A stretch of 64,000 nt of DNA from Cyclaneusma minus (lineage: Eukaryota > Ascomycota > Leotiomycetes > Marthamycetales > Marthamycetaceae): NCBI GenBank assembly GCA_037179335.1, contig JAKZHN010000012.1, positions 124,001 through 188,000 on the forward strand, read 5' to 3'. The translations under genes and the position numbers were made by a program. Every line of letters begins with the position of its first letter. Position 1 is the stretch's first letter. The notes under the pieces are model-generated. The model had not been told where the DNA came from. It saw nothing but the letters and a program-made list of their open reading frames with translations, and did not search any database. Shown in pieces: positions 55,198 through 64,000 of the stretch.

Positions 55198-55727
55198 ATG
55201 CCTGCCCGCAACTCCCGTCGCATGGCCAAGGCTAGTGATGCTCCCCGCTCCAAATCCAACTCCAACGCAGTTCCTGAGGTCCTGAAAACCCAAGAGAAGT
55301 CACGCAACACCCGCCGCAAGGGAACACCCGCCAAGGTCAAGATTGCTGGAATGTCTGCTGCCCCCTTGGATCCCGTCAAGTGCTACAATTGTGGCAAGAA
55401 TGGTCACTTTTCCCGCATCTGTTCTGCCAAGTCGACCTCCAAGCCCGCAGCCTCAAAGCGTACCTCCACGCGCCCTGCCCCCGCCGTCGCCGGAAAGCCC
55501 ATCAAGGATGCGGCCCCACCAACTCCAAGCCCATCGAGCTTCTGACCGGAGACATACACGCCAGCGTCGCCGAAATCGTGGCGTGGGCTATCCTCAAAAA
55601 TAACGAGCAGAAGATCTTGGCCGCTGCCGAAGCCCTCAATCATCAGCGCCACGAGGTTGTCAGTCATCAACGAGTCGAGAGGATGCCGGACATGGCTGCA
55701 CTCTCGACCAGTTCATGGCGGATGTAG
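55198..55727 (+). pseudogene. CCHC zinc-knuckle protein, frameshifted
   Basis: Starts MPARNSRRMAKASDAPRSKS. The N-terminal 60 residues are basic, followed by one CCHC knuckle, CYNCGKNGHFSRIC (about 62-75), a fold that binds single-stranded nucleic acid. Ser/Lys/Pro-rich text leads to GKPIKDAAPP. At a CCCC run (about 55513) the sensible text moves frame and continues TNSKPIELLTGDIHASVAEI, VAWAILKNNEQKILAAAEAL, NHQRHEVVSHQRVER to a stop at 55727; one extra C would join them. The second part matches the 53.9-kb protein. It could be a Gag-derived or host gene; no LTR or pol is nearby. The upstream box is that of the array family. Confidence 0.55.
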
Positions 55728-56261
55728 CCTCGAGCCTGATCTCGCTATGAAGAGGGAGGTCATTACGTAGGCTGCTGGAGTCTACATTGGGTGGCATGAG
55801 GGGTGGAAAAGCTTATTCTCGGGTCATCTGGGTGGGGTTTTGGGGTTTTGGGGTTTTCTGTGGGCGGGTAGGCGTTCGGGAGGATTGCGGTGATGATACC
55901 CGTTGGCAGTTCGCTTCAATTTGTTCTGCGGAGATGGGTCGCCATATTACCATGGCAGATAGAGTGCGCTTTTTTGGACCTACTGGAAAACATGCACTTG
56001 CCTTACTTGAACTTACTGGTTTCTTTACTTGCACTGTCATTTTTTATTTTAGAAAATAAGGGGTGAACCCAAACTATAAGGGGAATTGGACACATTTCAT
56101 GATTTAATTAAGGGGTAGAACACCAAAGTCACGGAAAATTCTATATAAGCAATCGCGGAAGTTGCCCAGCTAAAACTCGGGTATAGAACTCTCCAACCTT
56201 ACACTTCTCTCAGCTTCACCATCCTAACTTCTACGTTCACCCCTAATAGCATAAAAATACA
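55728..56261. other. Intergenic
   Basis: 3' flank of the zinc-knuckle locus with a GGGGTTTTGGGGTTTTGGGG stretch at 55834-55858, then the upstream region of gene L. No gene supported. Confidence 0.4.
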
Positions 56262-56336
56262 CTCAAGCGACGGAGGTAGCCTCTAGGCGAGCGAGCGAGC
56301 CTCTAAGCGAGTTCGCTCGCCCAGTAGCAGGTATAT
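56262..56336 (+). promoter_or_regulatory. Family upstream box of gene L
   Basis: CTCAAGCGACGGAGGTAGCC, TCTAGGCGAGCGAGCGAGCC, TCTAAGCGAGTTCGCTCGCC, then GTATATC: an expanded plus-orientation version of the box, with the AAGCGA/GGCGAG core repeated. Confidence 0.5.
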
Positions 56337-56536
56337 CTTCAAACCTTGCGCCCTCCTACATCTTCTCTCTTTTTTCGATTAACATACTCACTCCATCAAC
56401 ATACTCTCAACTCAGCTTTACTTCTTCAACCGCTTCCGCGCTATCTTCCATCAAGAATTCAACTTCACCTCAACTCCTCCGATACTTAGCCCAGCTTTCT
56501 GGAACCTCAACTGCTTCCACAGTACACCAATCACCA

Positions 56537-57279
56537 ATGGCTTCATCCACCATATTCATCGCCACTACTTCTTATCCAACTTTACGACTATCAAGGACAA
56601 GGGCTTACGGATTTGGAGCATCGCACATCCCTGCCGGCCTCAGCCGTGCCAACCTCTGTTCCCTCCTTGCGCGCACCAAGAAATCCTGGTACGCAGCAAT
56701 CGTATCCACCAAGAAGCTCGGGCCCTCCCCCGATTTCGACAAGGAGCACAATTCAAAGAAAATTGACATGGGCACCCTGCTACCTGTGTCGCCTGGAACC
56801 AGCAACAGCGAGATGGAGGACTCCCAGTCCGACGCAGATGATGAGCTCTCCTCAATCTCAGACTTCTCCAGCGACAACATCCCTAATAAAGATGATGAAA
56901 TATCCGTCTCCTCGGAAGAATTCTCATACACAAGCACCCCGGATACGACCGATTCAAACTGCAGCATCTGCGCAGCCAAGAGGAAGGCCATTCCATCAAC
57001 CACAATCCCTCTCCTCGCCGTCCAAGCCACCATGCTCGAGGTCATCACGGCCGATTCCAAACCCAAGGCCAAGCTCACAAAGACTCCATCCCCTTTTTCC
57101 GCTCTAGTCCTGAAATCGATGCAAAGGTCGAAGCAGCCGCGTGGACCGTCTACCGCAAGCAGGTCGACTTTGCAGAGCCCTGTGTGACAAAGAGCTGCGT
57201 GGATGATGATATGGCTGCTGCGTACAGGATTTATGATGGCGTTGATGAGATGGTTGGGCTTGGGATTCGGGGGATCTGA
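56537..57279 (+). CDS. Outlying array family member L, 10 kb from the array
   Basis: Starts MASSTIFIATTSYPTLRLSR (context CCAATGG). Family text: SHIPAGLSRANLCSLL (compare PPGLSRANLH in D), a weak basic block STKKLGPSPDFDKEHNSKKI, then SDADDELSSISDFSSD and an acidic tract containing CSIC. The first frame ends at 57187. A second frame reads EIDAKVEAAAWTVYRKQVDF, CVTKSCVDDDMAAAYRIYDG, VDEMVGLGIRGI to 57279 and matches the D/K-type C terminus. A CCCCTTTTTCCGCTCTAG acceptor-like run precedes it, but I did not find a donor that keeps phase. The central PYRxxYxAF module is missing. An intron or a frameshift therefore lies near 57040-57110. Confidence 0.55.
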
Positions 57280-58556
57280 TTTTGGACTTGATGGGGGAAT
57301 GAATGGATCGTCGATTCTTTTTCTTTTTTTTTGGGGAGGGGGGGTGGTTGATGCCTGAGATGGCGTTGTGGAACTACGAACATTGGAAATGATGAGGCCA
57401 TAGGAAGATTGCTCTTGGGGGGTTGGGAATCTTTGCGAGGGCGTTCATACCATAGGAACTTTCACCTAGGCTGGGGCTGCGTTTTTGGAAGGGGAAGTAG
57501 GGAATGAAAGCAATCTGGAGGCACAACGAATTGGCATTAGAAGTGACTTGTGACTAAACGTGAGTATAGAAATTGGAATAAAAGCGGGAGCTCGAAGTGA
57601 AGCTGCCACTTACGTTCGTTGGAGAAGCTCAGACAAAGATATCATAGGGACTGGACGTAGTAAAGAAAATTAAAAAAATAAAAAATAAAGAACAAAAGAA
57701 AATTCTAAAAAAAAGGTCGAACAGAGCGGCTTGAAGGCCCTGCAAAGGTGCAATGGAAATAAACCCAGAGAAACCCAGAATTAAATCATAGTTCAGGCCC
57801 ATTGCGCCAGTCAGGCCGCTTGTATTACCGATGTTCGACGGTTATGTCTTTGCTGAAAGCCTATATATTGAGGTGTGAACGTGATTTTCAGATGTTTCTG
57901 CGTACCTATTCTTGTGGCATGATTGTGTGAAAGCTAGCCTTTGCTGATCAGTTGGGAGATTCAAGATCTCCATCATTGGTTGGTCGATTTGCGTATTTTG
58001 GTGACCGGTGTATTCCGAATTACTTTGGTAGTTCCGGGGAACTTGGAATAATCCTAAAGAGAGTAAAGACTCTGGTTATTCGAGGAACTTGGAATATTCC
58101 CAAAAGTCTTGGCTGTTCAAAGTCACTAGGAATAGTCCAAACGACCTGGAACATTCCAAGTCACTTGAGATAGTCCAAACTATCCCAGGATATCCAGAAT
58201 AACTAGGGATGTTCACAATCTCATCACGACATCACCATATCAGCAGTCAGAACTTCACAATGAAATCTCCAACCCAAGATACGATCACGCAACCGCTGTG
58301 TTGTATTGCTATGGGCCCCCACCGGCCCCTGTCCCTTCCATGTTCAGCCATATCCAGCCATCCATCAAACCCAACTCTCCATATCCCTCTCCCCGACAAA
58401 TTGAAGCCAACAAAGCCACCATGATCCATAACACCATGACCATTACCAACAGCCCGCAAATTCCGCAACATCCGACTCAGTTCCGCAGCAAACTCATCAA
58501 GCGCCACAATCCCACAGCCTATTCTCCATCTTGTCCTAGCGAGTACCTTCACCTGC
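57280..58556. other. Intergenic, with minisatellite at the right end
   Basis: 3' region of L; nothing coding is recognised. A degenerate tandem repeat occupies 58000-58210 (separate entry). Confidence 0.45.
58000..58210 (+). repeat. Degenerate minisatellite, about 20-bp units
   Basis: Repeated variants of (A)CTTGGAATA(A/T)TCC and ACTAGGAATAGTCCAAA, ACCTGGAACATTCCAAG, about eight to ten units. The theme GGAATAxTCCAA also occurs in the repeat at 59.7-60.0 kb on the other side of the neighbouring gene. Confidence 0.6.
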
Positions 58557-59522
58557 TCAAGCAGCCGTAGCTGCGGAAGCCTGCGCCGTTGTAAGCACCT
58601 GCCCCGGCACGTAATTCGGATCATTAAGCGCATCAATCCGCTCATTAAACGCCTCCAGATTCGCCTTCACGACCACAAAAGCACCATAACACCAAACCTT
58701 CATTTCACCCCAGACCGTCTGAACCAGAACTCTGCAGGCGACGATGAAGTCATTACTGCGCACACCGGGCGAAGCCACGAAGGCACTCATGTTGTCGAAT
58801 TGGCGTGACCAAAAGCGGACGATGAAGACGAGGAAATTGTAAACGCGGTCGAGATCGCGGGACCATTCGCCTTCGGGCCAGGCTTGGGGGTAGAGGACGC
58901 AGAGACGTATGAAGCAGCCTATTATGAGGAGGACGTAGGTGATGACGATTATGATTTTGCGGGCGCCGAGGAGTGCGAGGGGGCGTGGGGGCAGTTGGAT
59001 CGCGTGGGTGATTCGACGGGGCCAGATGCGTTGACGGAGAGGGCGCCAGAGGTATGCACCGCCTTCTTGTACATTCCGTCTGCTCAACGAGTGTGCGACG
59101 CTGGTGTACAGCGCTCCTAGCTTCCTCCCTGCGCCCGCTCCCAAGCTGGCAAAGAAGCGTCCAAACGAATGTATAACGCCATTCCGCACCAGCTCAACCG
59201 TCTCAGGCTCAGGAACTTCCTCATCGTGCTCGTGCTCCTTCGCCTCCTTTGCGAGTTTCCGCGCGAGTTTGTTTTCCTTGTTGCGATCGCGCTTGCGCTG
59301 TCGCTTGGTTCGAGTGTCTTCTTCTTCTCCTTCTTCGGCTTCGTCTTCGTCTGCGACTGGCTCGGGAGCGGGGCGGGGAGTGAAGGAGGTAGAGACTGTG
59401 ATTTCGTCGCTGGCTTGCTCGAGTTGGCGGATTTGGGGCTGTTGGCATTGGCCGCACAAACACTGCTTCGAATGCGACACTCCCAGGCCCAAGAGATTGG
59501 CGATATTCGAGATGGTATTCAT
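58557..59522 (-). CDS. Conserved-looking hypothetical membrane protein
   Basis: 321 aa from MNTISNIANLLGLGVSHSKQ. I chose this Met because upstream sequence is repeat-derived. Residues about 20-30 contain a CLCGQC cysteine cluster. About 55-100 is a charged stretch (DEDEAEEGEEEDTRTKRQRK, ENKLARKLAKEAKEHEH) probably helical. The central region (VIHSFGRFFASLGAGAGRKL, LYTSVAHSLSRRN) precedes one clear membrane segment (KIIIVITYVLLIIGCFIRLC, about 187-206). An aromatic C-terminal half (YNFLVFIVRFWSRQF, VWCYGAFVVVKANLEAFNER) ends AQASAATAA. No signal peptide. Family not recognised; composition and uninterrupted length argue for a real gene. Minisatellites lie on both sides. Confidence 0.7.
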   Translation of the reverse strand: MNTISNIANLLGLGVSHSKQCLCGQCQQPQIRQLEQASDEITVSTSFTPRPAPEPVADEDEAEEGEEEDTRTKRQRKRDRNKENKLARKLAKEAKEHEHDEEVPEPETVELVRNGVIHSFGRFFASLGAGAGRKLGALYTSVAHSLSRRNVQEGGAYLWRPLRQRIWPRRITHAIQLPPRPLALLGARKIIIVITYVLLIIGCFIRLCVLYPQAWPEGEWSRDLDRVYNFLVFIVRFWSRQFDNMSAFVASPGVRSNDFIVACRVLVQTVWGEMKVWCYGAFVVVKANLEAFNERIDALNDPNYVPGQVLTTAQASAATAA

Positions 59523-59709
59523 GTTGAAAGACGCTACGTGGGGTGTGGGGGATACATGATGGTGGGGAGTGGAGATGGTTGTGGATGTGAAGATCAGAGC
59601 TTGAGTGTGACTGCCGGGCGACGGCTTGATGGAGGAAAGTGCATTGCGGAGAGGAAGTTTGGAGATGCCGCCCGGACACAAGGACGAAGAAGAATAACGA
59701 GACAGATCG

Positions 59710-60060
59710 GGGATTGACCGGGTGATTGGGAATAATTCAAATGATTGGGGATAATTGGGATTGAGTGAGGTGATCAGGATCAATCCAAATAATTGGGCAT
59801 AATCTGAGTGATTGGGATCAATCCAAATGATTGGGAATAACCACAATGAATTGGGACTAATCTGAATGATTGGGAATAGTTCAAGTGATTGGGAATAACC
59901 CAAGTGATCACGATCAAACCAAGTGATCAGGAGCAAACCCAAGGATCAGGAACGAACCAATAGATCAAGAAAACCCCAAGTAATTTGGAGCAAACCGAAA
60001 GGTCAGGAAAACCCAGGTGATTGGGAACAAACCGAGTGACTCTGGAATAAAAAAGACCAC
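59710..60060 (+). repeat. Degenerate minisatellite, about 20-bp units
   Basis: About seventeen copies of the theme (A)GTGATTGGGAATAA(C/T)CCAA, with variants GATCAGGA(G/A)CAAACCCA toward the right end. It lies directly upstream of the membrane protein gene, and its translation in one frame is merely repetitive. Confidence 0.75.
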
Positions 60061-60339
60061 AAACCAATAAACTGAACGTTCGAGACAAACCAGATATAAT
60101 TGGGAAACGGCCAAGTGATAAGAGGATCAACCATGTTGTCATTCATTACCTCCAGTCCACACAAGTTCAGACGGACTGGAGCCTGAAGCAGAATGCAGAC
60201 ATTGGTCAAGCACCGTATTTTTAAGCCCAAGAATATACGAGGTACTCGAGCTGGGTCTTGTAAGTCTGAGCCTACCTAATAATGTGTCGAGATGAAGTCC
60301 AGGTCAGATGATGGAGGTAAGAGAAGGAGTCAGCCCCCC
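60061..60339. other. Intergenic
   Basis: Short spacer between the minisatellite and the stop of the SHG1/RS gene. Nothing recognised. Confidence 0.4.
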
Positions 60340-62797
60340 TCAGTCCCTCCTCGAGCTCCTCCGGTCCCTATCCCTCTCCCGACTTCTGCTCTTGACTCTG
60401 ACTCTGTCACGATCTCGACTCCTATCTCTGCGCCTCTCCCTGTCCCTATCTCTGCTCCTTGACCTGCTTCGCTCCCTTCGACTCGTCGTCTTCCTCGAAC
60501 CACCACCATATGGACTGCGACTTCTCTTTCTCTCTCTATCCCTATCACGATCACGATCACGATCTCTGTCCTTCGACCTCTCCCTATCCCTCTCACGATC
60601 TCGATCTCTCGGCCTCTCATCCTTCTCCCTGCGTCGACTGCGACTCCTGCTTCGAGATCTCCTATCGCGATCTCGAACTCGCGTGCGGTCATCGCGGCTC
60701 CTATCACGGTCGCGACTTTTGTCTCGGACTTTGCGATCGAAATCATATGGCCGAGCGCGCTCAACATCATATGGACGACGGAAGGATGTAGGTGGCACGT
60801 AACGATCGATCTCTGGGCTCAGACTCGTGCTCACGGAATCCTTGTGTCGGCGTGGCGGAGTCTTCGATCTGTCGCGGTGGCTGCGGGAATACTCGGTCAG
60901 GGATTCGCGTTTCCTCGTAGCCGTCGGACTGCCGTGAATGGACTCTTTCCTGGGAGGAGGAGTGGCCGTGACTTCGCCCTCTTCAACCTTGGGCGTGCTG
61001 ATAGCAGCAGCGGCGATAGATCCCGGTCGTCCTTTCTGCTGTCTCTTGAGCTCTTCGTACATAGGCCATGTGAATTGCGTGCCTGTTTTCTTGGCATCAT
61101 GCTCATCCCGCGCGGCCTTGAAGGCGATCGCTTCTGCTTCTCGCTCTTTGATGGCAGCCAAGTTTTCTGCATCGACAGAATCAAAATATTCCTTTCTCGA
61201 GCTGAATCGCTGTCCACTGTCCCTGTCTCGTGGCCTGTGGGAGTCATATCCAGAGGTACGGAAGTCCCGACTGTCACGATGGCTGTCCCGACGGGATCGA
61301 TCGTCACGTTCTTTGTCTCGTAGGTCGTCGCGAGAGGCATGCCGAGTGCGGTAATCGCGCTCGCGGTCTCGGTCGCGTGACCTGCTATCTCGACGGCGGT
61401 TTGTATCCCGATCTCGGTCACGGCTGGTACGGCGTCGGCGGTCATCGTGGTCTCGGCTTGGGTCTCGTGCGCGGCGGTCGCGAGATCGACTGCGAGGACG
61501 GCTTTTGCTGTCCTTCTCCTTCTCCTTTCCGTCCTTGGCTGGCTCAGCAGGCTTTGTAGCTGAAGCTTTGGGGGTCAAGGACTCTGTCTTCAGCTTCATA
61601 AATGGGTCCTTCATAACTTCCGCGAAACGAGATGGGGAATCGCGGGAAATGGGTTGGATAGCGGACGAAGAAATAGGTTTTCGAGTGGGCGGAGCTGGAG
61701 AATCGCGAGGAATTGGCTTGATGGCGGAAGGAATGGACTTGCGAGGAGGTGGAGCTAGAGCGTCGTCGATTACCGGCTCGATCTGGGGGCGCGACCGTTG
61801 GGCGGTGCGCTTCCCATCGTTCAGGATCCGAGCAAGAGCTTCCTGCTCTAAACGCTCTTGCTCTTCTTTGGAGAGCTTGGGCTTTGGAATATCCTGCACG
61901 GAAGGCTGACGCTCCTTGTAATCATCGTATCGTCGCTTCCGGTCGTCGCTTCCGGTCGTTCGATCACGGTCTCTGTGGTTCTCTCGGTCGGGCCTGCGGT
62001 CGCGCTCCCTTTCTTTGCTCTTCTCAGATTCCAGCTCGGCCTTCTTTCTGGCCTCCTGTTCCTCGAGCTTTTTCGCTGCCTCAGCTTCGGCCTTCATCTC
62101 TTCTTCCCTTTTCTTGGCACGCTCGATCTTCCGCTTCTCCTCGAATATGGCACGCTCCTTCTCCCGGATCTCTTCTCTGGCCCTCTCACGTTCGGCCTTC
62201 CTCTCGCGTGCTTCAGTGGCATATTGCTCATCCGTTTTCCCACCCCGCTCCCGCTCCCGCTCTGCAACTTCATCGCCAACCTCTGCCTTTCTCAATGCGC
62301 GAATACCCGAACCAATGGCCTCGAAATGATTGTCGATGAGTTCATCAATTTGCCTCTCAACATCATGGTAGACACCTGTGCGCTCAATGGCACCTTCGAT
62401 GAGGAGGGCCGCTTTGTTGCGATCGGAGCCAAGCAGGCCTCTGGGGTTCTTCTCGATTTCGGCTTCGGCGATGTCGAGAATGTTCTTGGTAAATTGTGCT
62501 TCGTAGTCCTGCAGTAATCACAAGTGATCAGCATTTGGATATTCCAAAAGCAGAGTCGACCAGTATGAAGCAGTACCACTGTGGCTTGAGGCTGTGAATA
62601 TGACAGAAGAAAGAATGTACCGAAGCCTCAAAGCCCTCCCACACCTGCTTTCGTATCGCATCATAACCACCCTTCTTCTTGAAAGTATGCGCCAGTCCTT
62701 CAATGGCAGATCTGGTCGCAGAAGTCAAGGGTAAATCGGCAGTCCTGAGCTTCTTGCGCACTGGCTGTCCAGCAGTGTTCTTGCTGTGTCGAGACAT
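60340..62797 (-). CDS. SHG1/BOD1-domain protein with long RS-rich tail
   Basis: 781 aa from exons 62797-62621 and 62508-60340; the 112-bp intron has GTACAT and ACTGCAG ends. Residues about 28-125 carry the SHG1 domain: RSAIEGLAHTFKKKGGYDAI, RKQVWEGFEAS, DYEAQFTKNILDIAEAEIEK, RNKAALLIEGAIERTGVYHD, VERQIDELIDNHFEAI. In yeast, Shg1 is a subunit of the Set1/COMPASS histone H3K4 methyltransferase. A highly charged helical stretch follows (REEIREKERAIFEEKRKIER, EEMKAEAEAAKKLEEQEA), then Pro/Ser-rich text, and a long tail of Arg/Asp/Ser/Glu dipeptides (RDRDRD, RSRSRS) typical of nuclear speckle or splicing-linked proteins. Much longer than yeast Shg1. A nuclear role linking COMPASS with RNA processing is inference. 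Starts divergently, 386 bp from the complex I gene. Confidence 0.85.
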
Positions 62798-63183
62798 GCT
62801 GTGTTCTGTCAAGATATATACAGTTCCAGTCCCGTGTTGAAAGCTACTGTGAAAGTCGTATATAGCTTTGTGGGCACATGGTTGAAGAAAGATGACGTTG
62901 GTTAAGGGTGCGGACGCGGGTGAACGCGATTGCAGCACGGACACACATGCAGGTAGTGCGCCGGGTCTCGGAGAAACTGAAAGTCCGACGGGAGCCAATC
63001 GATTAGCTCCAATTGGCAACACGGCGGCTTCGACCTCACCTCACCTCTCGACGACCCATCGTTCAAGCAATTGCGGTGCTGAGCAGCCCACTACCACCTC
63101 CGCGATACTCTACTACCCGTCGCCTGCCTCACGAAAGTCTACCACTTCCTCTACGAGAATACACAACCTACAGGACGCCCAGC
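62798..63183. other. Divergent promoter region
   Basis: 386 bp between the start codons of the SHG1/RS gene (left) and the complex I subunit gene (right). No distinct TATA box; contains CCAAT-like CCAATCG and CCAATTGG near 62995-63020. Confidence 0.5.
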
Positions 63184-63583
63184 ATGGTCTCGAAAGTGAT
63201 CCTATGGGGCAGCTTCGGTATGTCAACCAGGCCCGCTGAAGCGACGGATTTACGGTCACTGGCCGTTGAACCGTTCGACTGCTTTATTTATATCAAGAAG
63301 ATCCGGCGGACTCCCGGGTCCAGCACTGATGCGACGCAACGCTGACCTCTAAACCTCCACAGGCCTCGCAGTCCGCGCCTGGCAACTCGGCCTCGAACTA
63401 CGCCCACTCATCAACAAGTACTCTCTCTGGGCCTACCCTGTCTACGCCGGTGTGGGAGGTGCTTTCGGATACTGGATGCAGGGAATCGATGAGAGACAAC
63501 AGGCCGTGCTGAACGAGAGGAAGAAGGGCATCTTGGAGAAGAGGGCGAGGAGGGCTGAGAGGGAAAGCGCAGCGGAGGCATGA
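63184..63583 (+). CDS. Small mitochondrial protein, probable accessory subunit of complex I
   Basis: 84 aa. Exon 1 63184-63217 encodes MVSKVILWGSF; the 145-bp intron has GTATGT and CCACAG ends; exon 2 is 63363-63583. The protein continues GLAVRAWQLGLELRPLINKY, SLWAYPVYAGVGGAFGYWMQ, GIDERQQAVLNERKKGILEK and a basic tail. One membrane-spanning segment (about 34-52) and a charged helical C terminus fit short single-span accessory subunits of fungal NADH:ubiquinone oxidoreductase (annotated in fungi as a 14-kDa or NUUM-type subunit). The family name is from memory of the pattern; the subunit assignment should be treated as probable. Confidence 0.68.
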
Positions 63584-64000
63584 GGATAGAATGCATTTGG
63601 GGGAAGGTGCTGCTGTATTCGAATGGAAATGAACGACCTTGAACAACACTTTTACCCTTTCCGTGGACGGGGATGCATGCTGTGATGGAGGTACAGACAA
63701 CTCATGACCCTTCTTCCCCGCGGACCTGCATCTGCTGTAGGAAAACATCAGCTTCTGCAAAGGAACGAGGCGGAATGCGTACCGTCGAAGCATGTCGCAT
63801 GTTCGGAGCTTATAGACTTTCTGAAGCTCAGATTGGCCTTCACCATCCCAGGGAGCCACATATCTATCCACGATCTCTCTCTGTTGGACTCGATACATGC
63901 TACGCCTCTGTTACCGGAATTTACTCTCCTTCTCTATGTTGTTCTCTCGACTAGCAGGTTTGTCCACGTTTCTGCGGCTGTCTCATCTTTACTTACTCGG
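63584..64000. other. Right-end intergenic sequence
   Basis: 3' region of the small mitochondrial protein gene. No further gene start is supported before the window ends. Confidence 0.45.

Noticed and set aside
55198..55727. Zinc-knuckle gene as part of an LTR retrotransposon
   Set aside because: No LTR pair, protease, RT or integrase was found around it, and its composition is normal; only the knuckle itself recalls Gag.

Overview
The window looks like a filamentous ascomycete. Genes have short introns (about 55-210 bp) with GT...AG ends and CTGAC/CTAAT-type branch points. Large AT-rich islands carry coding relics whose Gln and Trp codons have become TAA/TAG, the signature of repeat-induced point mutation (RIP). 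The conserved genes (Pfa3-like palmitoyltransferase, SHG1-type protein with an RS tail, a short complex I subunit) fit that group. I cannot name the species.

Layout. (1) 1-18480 is a RIP-degraded island. It holds a three-level nest: a Gypsy element (RT, RNase H, integrase relics) is split by Copia A (5573-16162, 203-bp LTRs, CTAAA target duplication), which is split by Copia B (8903-13736, TAAAA duplication). (2) 18531-19680 is a gene relic cut by a 514-bp TA-flanked inverted-repeat element. (3) 20576-22390 is the Pfa3-like gene. (4) 24.1-46.1 kb is an array of a gene family I do not recognise, with an outlying member at 56.5 kb: about 15 loci, intact, frameshifted or reduced to relics. A second RIP island (32.9-37.8 kb) interrupts it. 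(5) 46.9-49.6 kb holds an eIF4E-like gene and a convergent EF-hand gene. (6) 50.9-55.7 kb holds three lineage-specific loci with shared leaders, 3' flanks or an AWA/KILAAA motif; one carries a CCHC zinc knuckle. (7) 58.5-63.6 kb is conserved: a predicted membrane protein, the SHG1/RS gene, and divergently from it a small complex I subunit.

The array family is the main novelty. Members share an N-terminal HHC/HYS start with SPAGLSRA-like text, a basic KRxLPxxFE..KK block, a central DxPGxPYRxxYxAF / xIYLSSQQxKxxFG segment, a YYANEDGxYDSDDEASSE block, a long Asp/Glu/Ser tract and, in long forms, a C-terminal helix (TAAQxxKIEQLKxxxARL). None begins with a signal peptide, so I infer acidic intracellular, probably nuclear, proteins. 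Many copies have a common upstream box (GAGCTCGGCCGCTTGA...CTCGCTTA beside a TATA-like stretch). The zinc-knuckle gene at 55.2 kb has the same box, which suggests co-regulation.

Open limits: frame breaks in many family copies could be pseudogenisation, unrecognised introns or base-calling errors at homopolymers; I had no transcript data.
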